DNA of 5,626 bases from Verrucomicrobiota bacterium (GCA_027618625.1 JAQCER010000279.1:1-5626); one strand, 5' to 3'. Shown: positions 1 to 5,626, counted from the first letter of the stretch. Program-made: numbers and translations. Notes: a model not told the origin generated them from the sequence alone.

Positions 1-93
1 CTGGCTAGCACCGATTGACTCAGCTAGCCGCATCGCCTCGACCTTGAACTCATCCGTATACTGGCGGTTTGGCACCTGTTGTTTCTTGCTCAT
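1..93 (-). CDS. IS3-family transposase OrfA, N-terminal 31 codons (partial)
   Basis: The minus strand from 93 reads as an open frame to the window edge. It begins MSKKQQVPNRQYTDEFKVEA and continues MRLAESIGASQ. The pattern of a basic start, then Y-[ST]-x-E-F-K, then E-A-x-R-L, matches the first helix of the helix-turn-helix OrfA of IS3-type elements. This subunit binds the terminal repeats and is normally joined to the DDE integrase OrfB by programmed -1 frameshifting. The ATG at 93 is chosen because a strong Shine-Dalgarno sequence, GGAGA (plus-strand positions 99-103), sits 5 bases upstream of it. The rest of OrfA, including the recognition helix and leucine zipper, and all of OrfB lie outside the window, so intactness cannot be judged. 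The assignment rests on 31 residues. Confidence 0.7.
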   Translation of the reverse strand, partial: MSKKQQVPNRQYTDEFKVEAMRLAESIGASQ

Positions 94-157
94 CGTTTTC
101 TCCGTTCATCAGAAAGTATCGGTTAAATCTGATGTACGTGAAACCGAGACAGGGTCA
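1..157 (-). mobile_element. IS3-like insertion sequence, right end only
   Basis: This is the terminal part of an insertion sequence that continues beyond the left edge. Its transposase gene starts at 93 and reads leftward. The outer boundary is inferred at 157: read on the minus strand, the element begins TGACCCTGTCTCGG, which has the 5'-TG end usual for IS3-family inverted repeats. It lies 64 bases upstream of the OrfA start, a normal leader length for the family. Immediately beyond 157 the plus strand becomes recognisable group II intron protein sequence, which supports a junction there. The other terminal repeat and the target-site duplication are outside the window, so the boundary could be off by a few bases and the IS subgroup cannot be assigned. 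Confidence 0.6.
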
Positions 158-1073
158 CTATGGCATCTGCAAAAAGAAAGTGAATTGGGTGTTGGACCTG
201 GACATCCGGCCGTTCTTCGATACCGTTGAACATGACTGGCTCATCCGAATGGTCCAGCATCGCGTACGCGATAAACGCTTGGTTAAGCTGCTCTCACGCT
301 GGATAAAAGTGGGTGTGGTGGATGACGATGTAAAGCGACAACCTGCACAACGCGGCTTACCGCAGGGTGCGGTGATATCGCCACTGCTGTCAAATATCTA
401 TCTGCACTACGTGTTTGACTTATGGACTCACCAGTGGCGGAACAGGAAAGCAAAAGGCGAGGTCATCATCGTGCGATACGCCGATGATGCGGTGCTTGGC
501 TTTCAATACGAACGGGATGCGAAGGATTATCTGGCGTTGCTCAACCGGCGGTTTTCGACCTTCGGTTTGGCCATACATCCAGAGAAAACCCAGCTGCTCC
601 GATTCGGCCGCTACGCCGCGCAACACGGTGCACAGCACAAGACGGGAAAACCGCTGACGTTTGACTTTCTCGGCTTTACGCATTACTGCACCACGAAACG
701 CAATGGCGAGTTCAAGTTAGGACGCGAAACGATTAGAAAGCGCCGGGTTCAGCACATCAAAGCGGTGCAAGATGGGCTGCGAAAGCGGATGCATGACCCC
801 GTTGCTCTTACCCTGAAATGGGTTCGGGCAGTTTTGATAGGGCACATGAATTACTACAGTGTGCCCGGCAATCGGGAAAGCGTTTCAGTATTCCGACACG
901 AGGTCGAGAAACGCTGGTTTAAAATGCTTCGTCGTCGCAGCCAACGGCACACCATCACATGGGAAACGTTTGGCTCCAGGGTCGAGCACTTGCTTCCCAA
1001 GGTGCGTATTGTTCACCCTTATCCAGAATGCGATTTCGCGCCAAATACCCGAAGTAGGAGCCGTATGCGTTAG
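158..1073 (+). pseudogene. Group II intron-encoded reverse transcriptase/maturase, N-terminally truncated
   Basis: The open frame extends back to 69, but the residues before about 159 are IS DNA read through and show no RT similarity. From there the protein is clearly an intron maturase. The motif-A aspartate lies in LDLDIRPFFD (catalytic Asp codon 201-203). The RT4 block GLPQGAVISPLLSN starts at 354. The catalytic YADD box is at 477-488, and an HPEKT block is followed by the RT7 block FDFLGF (660-677). The maturase (X) domain follows, with LKWVRAV near 813 and MNYY near 846-857. No HNH endonuclase domain follows X, as in several endonuclease-less bacterial classes. RT blocks 0-2 are missing, so roughly the first 100 residues or more of a typical 420-480 residue protein are lost. 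The stop codon lies inside domain V of the intron RNA. Confidence 0.88.
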
Positions 1074-1090
1074 TAGCGCACGTACGGATC
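1058..1090 (+). ncRNA. Group II intron domain V
   Basis: This 33-base hairpin has the hallmarks of the catalytic domain. It starts G-AGC, the catalytic triad. The lower stem GAGCCGTA (1058-1065) pairs with TACGGATC (1083-1090), with one mismatch at the third position where a G-U is usual. A two-base CG bulge sits at 1081-1082. The upper stem TGCGT (1066-1070) pairs with GCGCA (1076-1080) through a closing U-G wobble and is capped by a five-base loop TAGTA (1071-1075). The fold was made by eye. Position, directly after the maturase X domain and before domain VI, agrees with the assignment. Confidence 0.88.
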
Positions 1091-1091
1091 T

Positions 1092-1131
1092 GTACGGGGG
1101 GGGGCCGAGCGATCGGCTTTCTTACCGTGAC
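1092..1131 (+). ncRNA. Group II intron domain VI with branch-point A1124
   Basis: This is the last domain of the intron. The basal strand GTACGG (1092-1097) pairs with CCGTGAC (1125-1131), leaving one base unpaired. A1124 is bulged eight bases from the 3' end, the usual site of the branch-point adenosine whose 2'-OH starts splicing. Above it six G residues (1098-1103) face TTTCTT (1118-1123), mainly as G-U pairs. The perfect stem GCCGA/TCGGC (1104-1108 with 1113-1117) is capped by a GCGA tetraloop of GNRA type. The nine-G run at 1096-1104 is explained by this stem. Confidence 0.82.
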
Positions 1132-1318
1132 CCATCGAGGCGAAAAAAGATGCGACAACGACACGGTCATCCGAGCGTCTGCGGGTGGGGTTTACTGGTC
1201 AACCTATGCACAGCGAATGCATAGCATTACAGGTGGCTTTGATGTGCTGACGAAGATCCTAGAATTTGGACGGACGGTGAATAACCGTTTATTGCCAGGG
1301 TTAAGAAATGCCAACTAG
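1132..1318 (+). pseudogene. Possible 3' exon of the gene interrupted by the intron (unidentified product)
   Basis: After the intron end, one plus-strand frame stays open for about 60 codons to TAG at 1316-1318. That stop overlaps the ATG of the next gene (1308) by 11 bases, a layout typical of translationally coupled genes in an operon. The C-terminal residues (for example ITGGFDVLTKILEFGRTVNN) look like ordinary protein sequence, but I do not recognise the family. The inference is that this is the tail of a polysaccharide-cluster gene into which the intron inserted. Splicing would have rejoined it to an upstream exon, but with the 5' half of the intron gone it can no longer be expressed as part of that protein. 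It could also be intergenic DNA that happens to be open, since the stretch is short. Confidence 0.4.
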
Positions 1319-2483
1319 CCGGACAGATATCCGCGTGTTAATTGTTGTTGGAGGACTGGGTGTGGGCGGCACAGAGGTCCATTTGTCCAGAGTCCTTCCA
1401 CATCTCCAAAGTAATGGTTTTTTGGTGACGGTGTTCTCGATGACTGGGCCCGGTATTGTCGGCGAGCGCCTCGCTAAAAACGGTGTGGATGTGATGTGGG
1501 CTCCTGGCTGGAGTGCGTTAGCAAAGCTACCCAGACCACTTCGCCGCGTTCTGGGACTGCCTGTCGTTGCCACCGCACTGCTTTGCCACATGTGGCGATT
1601 GCACGCAGAAATTGTTCACTTCTTCTTGCCCGAAGCCTACTTGGTTGGCGCGATCTGCAGTTTCTTTGCGCCGTGTGGACGGCGAGTGATGAGCCGCAGG
1701 AGTTTGAATTCATACCAAGTAGGGCATCCGCTATTGACGCGCATAGAGCGCTGGCTGCATGGAAAAATGGATTTAATCCTGGCCAATTCTTCGGTCGTGG
1801 CAACGCAGTTGATAGAAGAAGGGGTTGCCGAAAGCAATTTGCGGATCATCGAAAACGGTTTCGATCCACCCGTTCCAGACATCGCGCCGGAAGTGGCACG
1901 CGATATCCTCATTTCCAGCTTTGGACTGAGCGCCGACCACTTCGTGATGGTCAACGTGGCAAATCTAATCCCTTACAAGGGCCATCGAGATCTGCTTGCC
2001 GCGCTATCGACGATCCGCACAACGCTTGCGCAACCGTGGGTCCTATTCTGTGTGGGCAGAGACGACGGTATTCTAGAAGAGCTGCAGCGCATGTGCCGTA
2101 CTCTTTCGATTGAAGAGAACGTTGTGTTTTGCGGGTCAAGATCCGATGTCTGGACATTCCAACGTGGCGCAGATTTGGCGGTGTTTTCTTCACTGCAAGA
2201 GGGATCGCCAAATGCTGTGCTGGAATCGATGTGCGCTGCCCAACCCTTTGTGAGCACCAATGCTGGGGGGGTTATCGACCTCATACAGGGTGATCAATCG
2301 CGCTTTATCGTGCAGGTCGCTGACGTCGATGGACTGGCCCACAGCATATTGGAACTTGCGCAGGATGTGCGGTTGAGACAGCATGTTGGCGAGCAAAATC
2401 AACGCCGAGCGGTCGCGAAATTTTCACTCCAAGCTTGTGTTTCAGCTTATGAGCGAACGTATTTGCGCGTCGTTGTTGGCTAA
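1308..2483 (+). CDS. Family 4 (GT-B) glycosyltransferase, group 1
   Basis: A complete 391-residue protein of normal length for the GT4 superfamily, which transfers a sugar from a nucleotide-sugar donor, usually onto a lipid-linked glycan at the cytoplasmic face of the membrane. The N-terminal Rossmann-like domain opens with a beta strand (residues 8-14, IRVLIVV) and the glycine-rich acceptor loop GVGGTE (18-23). The linker region carries ANSS (159-162) and ENGF (182-185). The donor-binding domain begins near 212 and has the basic PYKGH motif (222-226), a GSRSDV turn (276-281) and the E-x7-E motif EGSPNAVLE (298-306), followed by the usual NAGG-x-x-D-L (318-325). No signal peptide is evident. 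The ATG at 1308 is supported by AGGG at 1297-1300, seven bases upstream. No lesion was seen, unlike its neighbours. Donor and acceptor sugars cannot be predicted. Confidence 0.93.
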   Translation: MPTSRTDIRVLIVVGGLGVGGTEVHLSRVLPHLQSNGFLVTVFSMTGPGIVGERLAKNGVDVMWAPGWSALAKLPRPLRRVLGLPVVATALLCHMWRLHAEIVHFFLPEAYLVGAICSFFAPCGRRVMSRRSLNSYQVGHPLLTRIERWLHGKMDLILANSSVVATQLIEEGVAESNLRIIENGFDPPVPDIAPEVARDILISSFGLSADHFVMVNVANLIPYKGHRDLLAALSTIRTTLAQPWVLFCVGRDDGILEELQRMCRTLSIEENVVFCGSRSDVWTFQRGADLAVFSSLQEGSPNAVLESMCAAQPFVSTNAGGVIDLIQGDQSRFIVQVADVDGLAHSILELAQDVRLRQHVGEQNQRRAVAKFSLQACVSAYERTYLRVVVG

Positions 2484-2500
2484 TGATGTGATTGGGCTAG

Positions 2501-2737
2501 TGCCGATCGCTTGACCGCTTTGCCCACATCAACTTGCATCGCGCCGATCTGATCCACGACCTCAAGGTATTTGCCAGGAATAACGTTTGTGTTCCAGGTG
2601 ATGTGCAACATGGCTACTTTGCGCGGCTTTGTCTACGATCGGCTGCGATCGGACGGTGTTGTGGGCGGCGGTTTAGCGCTATGACAAAGAGTGGCGAGCG
2701 CCCTTGTGGCGCAAGGGCGTGGCAGAACGATGTGTGA
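2501..2737 (+). other. Unassigned open stretch between the glycosyltransferase and asnB-like genes
   Basis: The 246 bases after the glycosyltransferase stop hold one plus-strand frame open from 2501 to a TGA at 2735-2737, with its first possible start a TTG at 2534. The stop overlaps the asnB-like ATG (2730) by eight bases. Residues such as HRADLIHDLKVFARNN look protein-like, and the part after about 2640 looks less so. I do not recognise a family. It may be the decayed tail of another cluster gene or non-coding DNA. No rho-independent terminator with a T-run follows the glycosyltransferase. Confidence 0.2.
2699..2719 (+). promoter_or_regulatory. Hairpin covering the likely ribosome binding site of the asnB-like pseudogene
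   Basis: CGCCCTTG (2699-2706) and CAAGGGCG (2712-2719) form a perfect 8-bp stem with a 5-base loop, ending 10 bases before the ATG at 2730. The only purine-rich stretch near that start, AAGGG (2713-2717), lies in the 3' arm and would be hidden when the stem forms. It has no T-run, so it is not a typical terminator. The gene is dead, so any regulatory role would be historical. The palindrome could also be chance. Confidence 0.3.
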
Positions 2738-4057
2738 ACTGACCGGCATCTGGCAGCGTGGCCGTCAAATCGATCCGACTATTCTTCGAGCGCAGGTATG
2801 CGCGATGGCCGGCACGCTTGTCCATCGTGGACCGGATGATGCAGATACCTGGGTAGAGTCGCACAACAGTCTCGCTCTGGGACAGCAACGCTTGTCGAGC
2901 CTTGAGTTGTCGGCCGCCGGGCATCAACCGATGGCGCGCTGGTCATTGCCTATAATGGCGAGGTCTATAACTTTCGCGAACTGCGCGATGAACTCACCGA
3001 ACGTGGGCATCATTTCAATGGCGGATCTAATACCGAGGTGATCCTGGCAGGAATCATTGAGTGGGGTTTGGAACCCGCCGTGGGCCGATTGGTCGGTATG
3101 TTCAGCTTGGCTTTGTGGGATTCTCGGCAACGCGAGTTACACCTTGTCTGCAATGGAATTGGTATCGTATCAACCCTCTTTATTGGGGGCAATTCGATGG
3201 TCTGGTTCTGTTCGGATCTGAGCTGAACGCCTTGCGCGCCTGCAACGGTTGGGAGCCACGCAGTGGCGCTGTCCGGCGGTGACGAGTTATTCGCGGGATA
3301 CAACCGTTATGAATACGCACAGAACCTGTTCCGTTATCTGCAACCAGTGCCGACGCCACTGCGTCGCTGGGTGGGGCGGGTGTTTGACGACATTTTTAAT
3401 CGGCTCCCTTCGCCCTGGCGTGTGAGTCAGGCGGGACACAAGGCGCACAAATTGGGTGGGGGTTCTCGCCGACAATGAGCGCTCTATCTACCTCCGCTTG
3501 ATAACACACTCGCCCGATCCTGCAGCGTTGGTGGTCATGGGCACTTAGCACCAAGGGCCGCTTTGGGGTGACTGCTTGCTGTCCCAGTTCGAGAATTGGA
3601 TTGAGTGTATGCAGTATCTAGATACGATGACCTACCCTACCCGACGATATTCTGACGAAGGTTGACCGCGCGAGCATGGCCGTCTCTCTAGGAAGCGCGC
3701 GTGCCGTTGCTCGACCATCGGGTCGTGGAATTCACGTGGTCTTTACCGCAGACGATGAAACATCGGGGAACCACGACCAAGCAGATTTTGCGCGAGGTTC
3801 TCAGGCGCTATATACCTCGCGAACTGATCGAACGGCCAAAGATGGGCTTTGGCGTCCCTATCGACCATTGGCTGCGAGGGCCACTGCGTGAATGGGCGGA
3901 AGGCTTACTGGCACCTCAAGCACTTGAACAGCATGGCTTACTACATCAAGCGCCAATTTGTGAGAAGTGGAGGGAGCACCTCGCGGGCACGCACAACTGG
4001 CAATCCCTGCTATGGAACGTGTTGGTCTTTCAGGTCGGGCATGCGCGCTGGCTTTGA
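2730..4057 (+). pseudogene. asnB: Asparagine-synthetase-like glutamine amidotransferase, multiply broken
   Basis: The intact family has an N-terminal class II glutaminase domain that releases ammonia and a C-terminal synthetase domain that activates a carboxylate with ATP. In polysaccharide clusters such proteins amidate sugars or precursors. Recognisable pieces run in order across several frames: MCELTGIW with nucleophile Cys2 (2730), VHRGPDD (near 2820), AYNGEVYNF (near 2948), EWGLEPA, MFSLALWD, PLYWGQFDG (near 3175), LFGSELNALRA, LSGGDELFAGYNRY (near 3269), HKLGG, MTY plus LPDDILTKVDRASMAVSL (3627-3690), PLLDHRVVEF (3704), ERPKMGFGVP (near 3833) and NWQSLLWNVLVFQ. Lesions: a net -1 shift near 2930; a 5-bp tandem duplication at 3162-3171; loss of an estimated 190 residues near 3245-3262, including the ATP-binding SGGxDS loop; SGDGGDE shortened to SGGDE; an extra G in the run 3458-3462; an in-frame TAG at 3546-3548; an extra C at 3635-3637; and an extra G at 3691-3692. 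The stop is at 4055-4057. It cannot make a working enzyme. Confidence 0.93.
3162..3171 (+). repeat. 5-bp tandem duplication (GTATC x2) causing a frameshift
   Basis: GTATC occurs twice back to back at 3162-3166 and 3167-3171 within the asnB-like pseudogene. Removing one copy rejoins the upstream frame (ELHLV...GIG) to the downstream frame as GIGINPLYWGQFDG, which matches the family block D-x-x-G-I-K-P-L-Y. The duplication is therefore the precise lesion that shifts the frame here, consistent with replication slippage. Confidence 0.85.
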
Positions 4058-4169
4058 GCGATCGCACGATGCCAAGGGCCGCGCACAATTGCGATGACCT
4101 TGTTCGAGACCCATTGCGTCGCCACCCCTTTGGGCGGGTTGCTGTCGTCAACGCTGATACGAGCTGTCG

Positions 4170-4524
4170 TTCACCAACAATCTCGTCGTTTTGCTCACCC
4201 AAATCAGGCGCAGGCCTGCGCAGTTCGCATGGGTTAAATGACAGCTCGACCGGGAAGCCGGTCAAGTTGATCGGCGCCCGGCCCACGCGGAGCGACTCGA
4301 TGATCCTTTGCTGCGCGAGCACTTGTGGATCATCGCCCGTGCACAGTGGATTGTTGGCGGTGGCCAGTACTTTTGCCGACAGGTAGGCCAACTTGAGATT
4401 TGCCCGCCGGTGAGGCTCAATTTGACTTGCTGTCCTTGCCCGCTGCGGATTGGACCTTCACCACTTCCGCGCCCTTGTCGGTATCCTTCGCCAGGCTATT
4501 TTTCGGTGCGAAGATCTGGCGGAT
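4170..4524 (-). pseudogene. Class III CoA-transferase (CaiB/BaiF family) remnant, internally deleted
   Basis: Two minus-strand pieces of the same family lie in the right order. The first (4524 to 4417) reads IRQIFAPKNSL, then GAEVVKVQSAAGKDSK, which matches the family start, where an [AV]xAxP segment is followed by D-x-G-A-E-V-[IV]-K-V-E and a glycine-rich, Asp-containing turn. It ends at a TGA at 4417-4419. The second (about 4340 to 4170), in another frame, reads DDPQVLAQQR, then LTGFPVELS, then LRRPAPDLGEQNDEI, the usual C-terminal pattern D-P-Q-V-x-A-R, G-x-P-x-x-L-S, R-R-P-x-P-x-L-G-E-H-x-D-E. Intact members have about 400 residues. Here fewer than 120 codons remain, so most of the middle, including the region of the catalytic aspartate, is gone. 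No start codon with a binding site is seen. The family moves CoA between acyl groups and has no obvious link to the polysaccharide genes, so this is probably a scrap of foreign or rearranged DNA. Confidence 0.65.
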
Positions 4525-4585
4525 GCGGTACCGTCGGCGTAGACTTAACGAAATACAGAGACCATGAGCGGAGTCAGAATCGGCT

Positions 4586-4607
4586 GATGCGCGTCTTGCA
4601 GCGCATC
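4586..4607 (+). other. Perfect 7-bp inverted repeat upstream of the last gene
   Basis: GATGCGC (4586-4592) and GCGCATC (4601-4607) are perfect complements around an 8-base loop, 63 bases before the ATG at 4671. No T-run follows, so it is not a convincing terminator. It could be a leader hairpin or operator, or chance. The rest of 4525-4670 shows no gene, promoter or RNA that I can support. Confidence 0.2.
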
Positions 4608-4670
4608 CCAGCGACCAGGGTGTCGCATACGCGCACTATTTTCTTTTGATGCCTATTACGATCTCAACTC

Positions 4671-5626
4671 ATGTCCAGCACCATAGCTAACGCCACCTCT
4701 TTGGTGCGCGCACATCGACTTATTTCCAACCACGCGAAAACCATTGTCTTCGTCACCACGTTGCTTCGCGCCCGCGAGATGGTAATGGCTAGTGCACTTC
4801 GACAAGTCGGCTGGAAGGTCGTCCTGATCTTTGAAGACAGGACGCCATTTAAACCCGAAGGAACCTTCGACGTCATTTTCCGCGTTAACGGCGGCCCACA
4901 AGCACTCAATTTTGCCAAACAGCTACAACCACGGATTTGTCACATCTTCGCCGGCGCGATTGACGACACCGTTTCGTCGTTTTGCATCGACAAGCCTTCG
5001 CCAATCATCATCGACCTGAATGACATATTTGCGCCGTCACTCTTAAATCATTGTGAAGAGCGCTTCGAGCCGACGCGCGAGTGCCTGCGACTGGCAGATG
5101 CATTGTGCGCACGAGACCTGCAAGCAAAATTTGCCGAGCGTCTGGACGGCTGGACATTACCCAAGAACGTCGTGCTGTTCCCTGAATATCCTTGGCAGCG
5201 AGACGCAGTGGATCATCCACAACCGAAACTGGACCGCGATGAACTGCACGTGGTTTCCGTCGGCACCATTTGTCTCGAAACTCAGGGGCACTTCGATAGC
5301 GGCCACTTACGTTTGGCGGAGTTGTTCGCTGAACAGCACATCCACTTGCATCTATTTCCTCACTGGGGATATCGCAATGGCGGCAGGCCGCACGGCAACT
5401 CGGTTGAGGAAGACTTCGCAGACTTCTTTGTGCTGCAAGAATCCACCGGTTACGTACACGTTCACAATAGCCTTGCATTGCCTGAATTAAGGCGCGTACT
5501 ACCCAGTTACGATTTTGGTATTATCTCTGGCGGAAAGGAGGCCTTTGGACAGATTTATGGCCTCCTCAAGCCACCATACATACAAGCATGTTATTCTGGT
5601 CGAATTTCCGACTTCATTGCCGCGCG
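4671..5626 (+). CDS. Probable GT-B-like glycosyltransferase, 3' end beyond the window
   Basis: An uninterrupted frame of 318 codons runs to the right edge without a stop. Two halves suggest the GT-B fold. The N-terminal half has a hydrophobic strand (residues 24-30, TIVFVTT), a helix, then WKVVLIFE (48-55), the strand-acid motif PIIIDLND (111-118), and ADALCARDLQ (142-151), which resembles the segment before the linker. The C-terminal half starts with the strand ELHVVSVGTI (191-200), followed by HIHLHLFP (223-230), a strand-turn YVHVHNSLALPEL (261-273), YDFGIISG (280-287) and YSGRISDF (308-315). The last resembles the loop before the donor-site helix in other glycosyltransferases. I cannot assign a CAZy family, and no E-x7-E motif is seen in the visible part. 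ATG 4671 is the first start after an in-frame TGA at 4647. It lacks a clear Shine-Dalgarno sequence, so Met37 is an alternative. It probably acts on the same surface glycan as the GT4 gene, by inference from position. Confidence 0.75.
   Translation, partial: MSSTIANATSLVRAHRLISNHAKTIVFVTTLLRAREMVMASALRQVGWKVVLIFEDRTPFKPEGTFDVIFRVNGGPQALNFAKQLQPRICHIFAGAIDDTVSSFCIDKPSPIIIDLNDIFAPSLLNHCEERFEPTRECLRLADALCARDLQAKFAERLDGWTLPKNVVLFPEYPWQRDAVDHPQPKLDRDELHVVSVGTICLETQGHFDSGHLRLAELFAEQHIHLHLFPHWGYRNGGRPHGNSVEEDFADFFVLQESTGYVHVHNSLALPELRRVLPSYDFGIISGGKEAFGQIYGLLKPPYIQACYSGRISDFIAA

Larger units (their letters stand above)
158..1131 (+). mobile_element. Group II intron, 5'-truncated (3' half: ORF, domains V and VI)
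   Basis: The retained part holds the reverse transcriptase/maturase ORF followed directly by domain V (1058-1090) and domain VI (1092-1131), the normal order at the 3' end of a bacterial group II intron. The 5' splice site, domains I to III and the N-terminus of the encoded protein are absent, because the sequence changes to IS3-like DNA at about 157. The intron 3' end is placed at 1131, after GTGAC. This puts the bulged domain VI adenosine (1124) eight bases from the end, as usual for the branch point. Without domain I the RNA cannot recognise exons or splice, and without RT blocks 0-2 the protein should be inactive, so the element is inferred to be dead. The intron lies in the same orientation as the downstream glycosyltransferase. 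Confidence 0.88.

Noticed and set aside
69..158. Using the in-frame start at 69 as the true start of the maturase
   Set aside because: The codons before about 159 overlap the IS leader and OrfA start on the other strand and show no RT similarity, so they are read-through of the junction.
69..1073. A retron or diversity-generating retroelement reverse transcriptase
   Set aside because: The protein has a maturase X domain and is followed directly by domains V and VI of a group II intron. No msr/msd RNA, template repeat or variable repeat is seen.
1096..1104. Nine-G run as a sequencing artefact or G-quadruplex
   Set aside because: Its bases pair in domain VI of the intron with TTTCTT and GGC on the other arm, so the run is explained by RNA structure, although its exact length could still be miscalled.
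1637..2402. Several minus-strand ORFs of 70-109 codons within 1301-2402
   Set aside because: They lie opposite a glycosyltransferase with clear motifs and have no recognisable domains or binding sites of their own.
4058..4169. Possible terminator or small gene after the asnB-like pseudogene
   Set aside because: No stem with a T-run, no start with a binding site and no recognisable peptide was found in these 112 bases.
4251..4266. Inverted repeat GACCGG/CCGGTC as a terminator
   Set aside because: It lies inside the coding similarity of the CoA-transferase fragment and has no T-run on either side.
5008..5478. A 156-codon minus-strand ORF and a 145-codon plus-strand ORF (5053-5490)
   Set aside because: Both overlap the 318-codon frame from 4671, which has a coherent strand-helix pattern. 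They read as low-complexity, Arg- or Ser/Thr-rich shadow translations.
1..5626. CRISPR array, tRNA, rRNA, toxin-antitoxin or defence system
   Set aside because: No regularly spaced repeats, no tRNA-like cloverleaf, no rRNA-like blocks and no defence-gene motifs were seen on either strand.

Overview
The window looks like part of a surface-polysaccharide (capsule, exopolysaccharide or O-antigen) cluster of a proteobacterium, probably beta or gamma. That placement is inference. It rests on the mixed but moderately GC-rich base composition, the style of the group II intron-encoded protein, an IS3-type element, and a GT4 glycosyltransferase beside an AsnB-type amidotransferase. I cannot name a genus from the sequence alone.

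Layout. (1) Positions 1-157 are the right-hand end of an IS3-like insertion sequence on the minus strand, with the first 31 codons of its OrfA. (2) Positions 158-1131 are the 3' half of a group II intron: a reverse transcriptase/maturase missing its N-terminus, then a well-formed domain V and domain VI. The IS appears to have cut away the 5' half, so this is one mobile element inside another. (3) Positions 1132-1318 hold what may be the 3' exon of the gene the intron entered. Its stop codon overlaps the start of the next gene. (4) Positions 1308-2483 encode an intact family-4 glycosyltransferase. (5) Positions 2484-2729 hold an unassigned open stretch and a hairpin just upstream of the next start. 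(6) Positions 2730-4057 are a badly broken asparagine-synthetase-like amidotransferase gene. Five frameshifts, one nonsense codon, a large central deletion, a small in-frame deletion and several substitutions at conserved residues can be read off directly. (7) Positions 4170-4524 on the minus strand hold two remnants of a class III (CaiB/BaiF) CoA-transferase gene that has lost most of its middle. (8) From 4671 to the right edge runs an uninterrupted plus-strand ORF that the window truncates. It is probably another GT-B-like glycosyltransferase and it has no in-window stop.

Taken together, this is a polysaccharide locus in decay. Two glycosyltransferase genes are open, the amidotransferase between them is dead, an unrelated CoA-transferase fragment lies in the wrong orientation, and the left flank is broken by an intron and an IS. 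I see no convincing new biological system. The reverse transcriptase is explained by the group II intron and is not a retron or DGR. The most interesting points are the nested mobile elements, the readable mutation history of the asnB-like pseudogene, and the truncated, weakly recognisable glycosyltransferase at the right edge.
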